Source of the DNA: Macrotrachela quadricornifera
Taxonomy: Eukaryota > Rotifera > Eurotatoria > Philodinida > Philodinidae
Length of the DNA: 64,000 bases
NCBI GenBank assembly: GCA_022393335.1
Contig: JAJEKB010018332.1
Span: 58,718-122,717, forward strand
Direction: 5' to 3'
Shown here: positions 59,276-64,000 of the stretch, piece by piece
Layout of the letters: each line of letters opens with the position of its first letter
How positions within the stretch are numbered: the stretch's first letter is position 1
Position numbers and translations under genes: made by a program
Notes under the pieces: generated by a model
Seen by the model: only the letters and a program-made list of their open reading frames with translations
What the model was told of the DNA's origin: nothing
Databases searched by the model: none

Positions 59276-61127
59276 ATCGATTAATAGTTTTTTTCTTTTT
59301 TTTTTGTATATGATATATTTCATTTGAAGAAATAAGTCGGTTTTTATGTTTCTTTAGAGAATAATATAATGATGATCGAAGACTTTATTATGATTTACAA
59401 TAGCAAATAATCATAGTAACAATGAGTACAATTGTTATAAATAACTATTCGTGCTTTATTATAATTTTAATTGATTACATTTGTTATATAAAAATGATAT
59501 TTTCTTTTTTCATATTATTAATATAGATTATAATAAATTGAAATAAAATATCATAGAAAATAAATTTATCTATTTTCATATATATATATATTCTATTATA
59601 GAAAAATTTATTAAAAAACGGAAGGAAATATTTCTGTATTTCATTATTGTTAGTTGAATAAAGATGAAAGAAACTGATCACTAGATTTTTAAATTAATAA
59701 TTCAAGAATTAAACATTTTTTTTTCTCTTAATATTTAATTATCATTGAGACAAATATAGTATACAGGAAATAAAATTCTCAGTTTATCTCAGAGTTCAGA
59801 GTAATTTTGTCAAGTACTTAATTGAAAACACCTAGATATTTGTTCAAGAGAAAAATACTTGATTCTATCACAATGTAAACTAGAAAAATAATCAAAAAAA
59901 ATAGATTTATTTTCGAAATCGACACTTTCATTAATCACTATATATTGTTTAAATATCGAAATAGACATTATTTTAGTAATGGTTGACTTTAGATTTATGT
60001 TATAGGATGTAATAGATAAGACACGTGAGTATTTTTTAAATAAGATTCGATAGGAACAAGATTAAGGGCTGCAGTTTTTATCGTTGGAAAATGTAGATGA
60101 AAACATATCGAATCATATAACATAGATTTTTGAAGCCTTTTTCAATAGTTGAACAAAGAAAGGCTTTTAAAAAACGAGTTCTTTTTACAGAAATTGTTGG
60201 TCAAATGCATTTCAATTGTCTACTATAATACCCACAACTCAACAATTTTATATGAATCAATGCACTAACTCAGCCACTTTCCAATAATGAAGACCGAAGT
60301 TTCCTTTCTTGTTTCTATTCAAAGTTATTGGAAAAACACGCACGTGTGTTATTTTTTCTTTGACTGGGCTCGATAAGAGCCTCTGTGGAATCAGTTATTT
60401 CTATCTTATACTACGATATAAAGTCGATGCATTTAAATCTGTCGAAAAAAATTCTTCTTCTAGTAAACTACTGATAACTTAGATTTGCAATGCAATTTCG
60501 AGTTATATTTTTGTTTACATGATGGAGCAAATATGTTGCCGTCAATTGTTATATGATCTATTAATAAAATGTCAGCTGATGTTTAATTAGAATTGTTAAC
60601 ATAGCACTGAGATCATTTTTCATCTATCGATCTATATATATTTTGTTTCTAATTCTACTATTTTTATGTAAAATAATAACAAAATTCAGAAAAATGTCTT
60701 GTAGTAAAAATAAAAGATTTACTCTTCGATTTCTTTAAATAATCCAAACATAATCATTCTTTTATTTTTTATAGCAATATAAACCGAGTTTTTAAAAAAG
60801 AAAAGTTGATTTTGTGTTTTTCCTGAAATCAACTGTTATTTTACTTAAAAAATAGAACAAAATCCAATCAGAATTGGCTCTGATGTTATTATAACAGCTT
60901 CTTAGTAGACATTGCCTAAATATTTTTCAATTAATCATATATCAACCAATAGAGTCATGTTTCTTCTATCCTTGAAGCTAAAATGCATTTCTGAAAGATA
61001 CAGAGAACTTAATTTACTATAGAAATGTTTTTTTTTTCGATAGAATATTTCTTTCTTTTTATATTTATAATATAAAATATAAATGAATTTTTTTAAACAT
61101 AAATCAAACAAATTATTATTATTATTA
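59276..61127. other. AT-rich intergenic region
   Basis: No gene or clear repeat seen between the amine receptor and the SPOP-like pseudogene. Confidence 0.5.
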
Positions 61128-61739
61128 TTACGATGAACAAGCACATGATGTAGCATGTTCAGCTGCATAAATAAATGCTTCTGTTGCTAATATTGGATAT
61201 TGTTCAATTAATATACGCCAATCATCTGTTTCAGTTATTTCAATTGTAGAATTTTGATCTTCTAACATTGAATGAGAAAACATTGCAGCAAATATAGAAC
61301 TACGAGCCTAGAAAGAAAAAATATTGTTTTAGAATAAATAATTCCAGGAAACTAATTTATGATTAATATAGAATAAGAACGTATAAATGATCTTTAAAAC
61401 CATCAGTATATTATATACTGATTGAAAGAATGTGTAGAAGTCAAGCATAAAATCTAATTTTCATTTCAAGAACAGCAGATGCAAAATTTCATCATATCGT
61501 CTTCTTTTTGTGAAAAGTGAAATCGACGACTTTGTTCAGTTATTATTAAAGAACTAAATTTATTTTTTTTATTTAGATCTTTATCTAACAGTCGATCTAT
61601 ATATGAGTATAAATTTATGAAGTAAATTTTCTATACTACCATTGCCGAATGAGAAAAGAATGGATATTTGATCGTGATTAATCGATAGGTTTTGGTTGGT
61701 TTAAACAACATGAATGTATTCTGCTGCTAATAAAAGCTT

Positions 61740-61920
61740 ACAATATATATATTGGATGATCCAAAAGTCTTGGTACTTCATAGGAAAATTCATGATAGTC
61801 AATTAATACTAGATGAGTATCATCCCAGATTTTCACATATGGATGTTTAACGTTTAAAATAGATAGATTCGTAAGTGAGTGAATTTTGATGTTTCGAAAA
61901 ATTTGTTCTTTGATGCACAA
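61740..61920. other. Possible fragment with a mariner-like end
   Basis: TTGGATGATCCAAAAGTCTT at 61751-61770 resembles a Tc1/mariner terminal repeat. The minus-strand open frame leading to it is short and not recognisable. No partner end is found nearby. Confidence 0.25.
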
Positions 61921-62189
61921 TTTGTCTTTCCATCATTTTCATTCGTTTTGAACATTAAAGATTCATATGTAAAATAAGCTTTCTATTGTAAAGCTTTTCA
62001 CACTATATTTTATTCTTCAAAGAAATATATTAGAGAAATTGGAAAAAAAGATAGAAAATACGACTGTTCACCATAGATATCAGTTACTTTATTACGTAAT
62101 ATAAAAATTAATCTTTTCCTAGTTCGAAATAGAATATCTTCGTTATGACTTGAGCTGTAGTTGTGACAATTTGGGGTGATACTCATCTA

Positions 62190-62875
62190 TTGTCCATCCA
62201 AAAAAAGAATGGTGTATAGATGTTTTTTGAATAACTTTCGATAGGAAGATGATAGAGATTTGCGATTTTCAGCGTTTGATAGCCAAGACTCAGGAGCTTA
62301 TTTTCATAAGAAAAAGTTTTCCGAAAACTGCCATAAGAGTGTATTGATTTTTCTACATATTCGAAATCAACATCGAAAACTGAGTCGACTTATGTATCTT
62401 TCGAATCTTTTCACGAACTTTTTTTTTCGTCGAAAAATTCACTCCTACTCACTCTCAGGGGCAGGTCAAAACATGAGATTAGCCAAAAAGTCACTTGGAC
62501 AGTGGAAAGCAAGTTCGGAGCTTGTAAAACGCTGGTAGAACACAAAATGGCAAATGACTAAACGATAGAAACGGCGTTTGGACTGATCTCATATTTTGAC
62601 CTGCTCCTGAGAGTAAATAGGAGTGAATTTTTCGACGAAAAAAAAAGTTCGTGAAAAGATTCGAAACATACATAAGTCGACTCAGCTTTCGATGCTGATT
62701 CCGAATATGTAGAAAAATCAATACACTCTTATGGCAGTTTTCGGAAAACTTTTGCTTATGAAAATAGGCTCCTGAGTCTTGGCTATCAAACGCTGAAAAC
62801 CGCAAATCTCTATCATCTTCCTATCGAAAGTTATTCAAAAAACATCTATATACCATTCTTTTTTTGGATGGACAA
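62190..62875. mobile_element. Palindromic MITE, TA target
   Basis: TTGTCCATCCAAAAAAAGAA at the left is mirrored at the right end (TTCTTTTTTTGGATGGACAA), TA flanks both sides, and the inverted arms of about 300 bases match closely. Only about 80 central bases are unpaired. Mirror-image open frames in the arms are artefacts of the palindrome. Likely mobilised by a Tc1/mariner transposase. It lies inside the SPOP-like pseudogene. Confidence 0.8.
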
Positions 62876-63862
62876 TAGTATTGATTAACTATCTGTTCAA
62901 TATTGAGCTTTTTCTTATTTGTTATAAGAGACAAAAATGAAATTTTCTATAAAATACCAACACAACTCGATTCTATTCTCAAATTTTTGAATAATTTATC
63001 ATCTAGAATGAGGAATGTTATATAAACATGATTAATAGAAATGTTATACAAGTAACCGATAAAGTAAACTTTGAAGTACTAATTAATCGATCATCAATAT
63101 TGATTTTAGAAAACTTTATATACTTCGATGTGCATAGAATGTTGTTGTTGTTGTTGTCGGAACAGCTAATGCTGATGATTCTTCTGCACTATTGCTTCCA
63201 TCAGAATTTGTATTATATCGTTTACGTTTCTTTTGAGAATTATTCTTTTTCGTGAATGATAATGGTGTATCATATGATTTATTTTCATATATTAAATAAT
63301 TAAATTCTTGTGGTTGTACAATAATGGTAACATCATAACAATTATCTTTTTTTGATGTTAATAATAAAGTAAGATGTGATGATAATGATACTAAACTTTC
63401 ATAAGTATTCGTTTTTTCTTCATGTATTATTGATAATGATGATTCACCAATAATAATAACACGTGCAAAAATTTAAAAACTTTGATCAGAATTTAATAAT
63501 TCAGTTTTACGTTGTGTTGTTAATACCATACGCATTAAATATTCAGAATAACCCCAATCACCACCATAAAGTAAACATAATAAAGAAAATGAAAATGATC
63601 AATTGTCCATAAATGTGTAAATGAAACAACATTTCGATCAGTTAAACAAATTTGATGAAAATGATCGATTATCACGAAAATTTGACCGTTCTGTATTACT
63701 GTTCAACATTAACTCAATGATTGACGCATAAGTATAAACATATCATTATTTTTATTGGTCAAAAGAAATGAACCAATAAATATTAATAGTGTTTGGAACG
63801 GATGAATTATTTTCTCTATATTATTTTAAATGTAAACTAAAATGAATGCAATACATATCATT

Positions 63863-63973
63863 ATGGCAACATCAACATCTGCTAATCCACATAATGCACC
63901 GAATGAACGTATTGAAAATATTGTAAGAAAACGAAAAATTTCAGCTGTTACATTTCTTGGTTTGTTTTATTGA
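63863..63973 (+). CDS. Short ORF at the window edge, possible first exon
   Basis: MATSTSANPHNAPNERIENI and 16 more residues, then a stop. Composition is protein-like and a GTTTGT donor lies just before the stop, so it might be the first exon of a gene continuing to the right. No family recognised. Confidence 0.2.
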   Translation: MATSTSANPHNAPNERIENIVRKRKISAVTFLGLFY

Positions 63974-64000
63974 AAAACAAAAAGAAATTTTTTTTTTTTT

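Larger units (their letters stand above)
61128..63640 (-). pseudogene. Decayed MATH-BTB (SPOP-like) gene
   Basis: On the minus strand a MATH-like start (NVVSFTHLWTIDHF, near 63600) is followed, after a frameshift, by YGGDWGYSEYLMR, equal to the KDWGFKKFIRR part of SPOP, then a stop near 63478, then ARVIIIGES. Farther on, after an intact acceptor at 61307, comes ARSSIFAAMFSHSMLEDQNS, a BTB helix, joined directly to TDDWRILIEQYPILATEAF, which is the end of the BACK region, so the middle of BTB/BACK is missing. SPOP-type proteins are cullin-3 substrate adaptors. A MITE (62190-62875) sits between the two parts. Frameshift, stop and deletion make this non-functional. Confidence 0.65.

Noticed and set aside
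62260..62805. Two near-identical frames on opposite strands (MRFSAFDSQDSGAYFH-type)
   Set aside because: Again an artefact of a palindromic MITE's two arms.

Overview
The window is AT-rich eukaryotic DNA from an animal genome. Genes have many very short GT-AG introns (about 45-70 bases), the standard code, and metazoan markers (Sec61-alpha, RPS8, the centriolar appendage protein CEP164, LLPH, a histamine H1/muscarinic-like receptor and a neuropeptide precursor). Several genes look foreign to animals: a fungal-type Trk potassium transporter in two copies, a bacterial/fungal-type FMN split-barrel protein and a plant/protist-like SLC17 anion transporter. These, likely trans-splice acceptors just before start codons, and many MITEs make a bdelloid rotifer my best guess. 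This is inference; no species can be named from the sequence alone.

Layout. 1-6.85 kb: gene-poor. 6.85-16.6 kb, all on the minus strand: Sec61-alpha, a secreted C45/acid-ceramidase-like Ntn hydrolase, CEP164 and a small amidated-neuropeptide precursor. 17.6-18.7 kb: a TA-flanked MITE with a second, mariner-type MITE inside it. 18.95-23.1 kb: four minus-strand genes in the order SLC17-like transporter, LLPH, glutaredoxin, FMN split-barrel protein, closely spaced (139, 202 and 62 bases) like an operon, and divergent from RPS8 (23.5-24.2 kb, plus). 24.45-25.07 kb: a near-perfect palindromic MITE. 26.2-27.4 kb: an intronless orphan GPCR. 32.3-38.06 kb: segment A (Trk transporter plus RCC1-like gene). 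38.7-42.9 kb: mobile DNA, including a non-autonomous Helitron that carries a complete, very young LTR retroelement whose only ORF has a retropepsin-like domain. 44.45-52.4 kb: segment B, a second copy of segment A with an intact Trk gene, an RCC1 copy reduced by four internal deletions, and a piggyBac-type MITE. 57.35-59.28 kb: histamine H1-like receptor (plus). 61.1-63.6 kb: a decayed MATH-BTB (SPOP-like) gene with a palindromic MITE inside.

How the parts relate. The household genes act in unrelated processes (ER translocation, ribosome assembly, ciliogenesis). The glutaredoxin / FMN-protein pair may share transcription and a redox theme. The two Trk genes are a recent duplication still under coding constraint, while the duplicated RCC1 neighbour is dead. 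No single new defence or metabolic system is visible. The most original items are the FVHG-repeat neuropeptide precursor, the protease-only LTR element with an altered active-site triplet, the duplicated fungal-type Trk genes, and the microhomology-bounded deletions in the RCC1 copy. Exon boundaries were placed by hand from splice motifs, reading frame and family alignment from memory; no database search was run.
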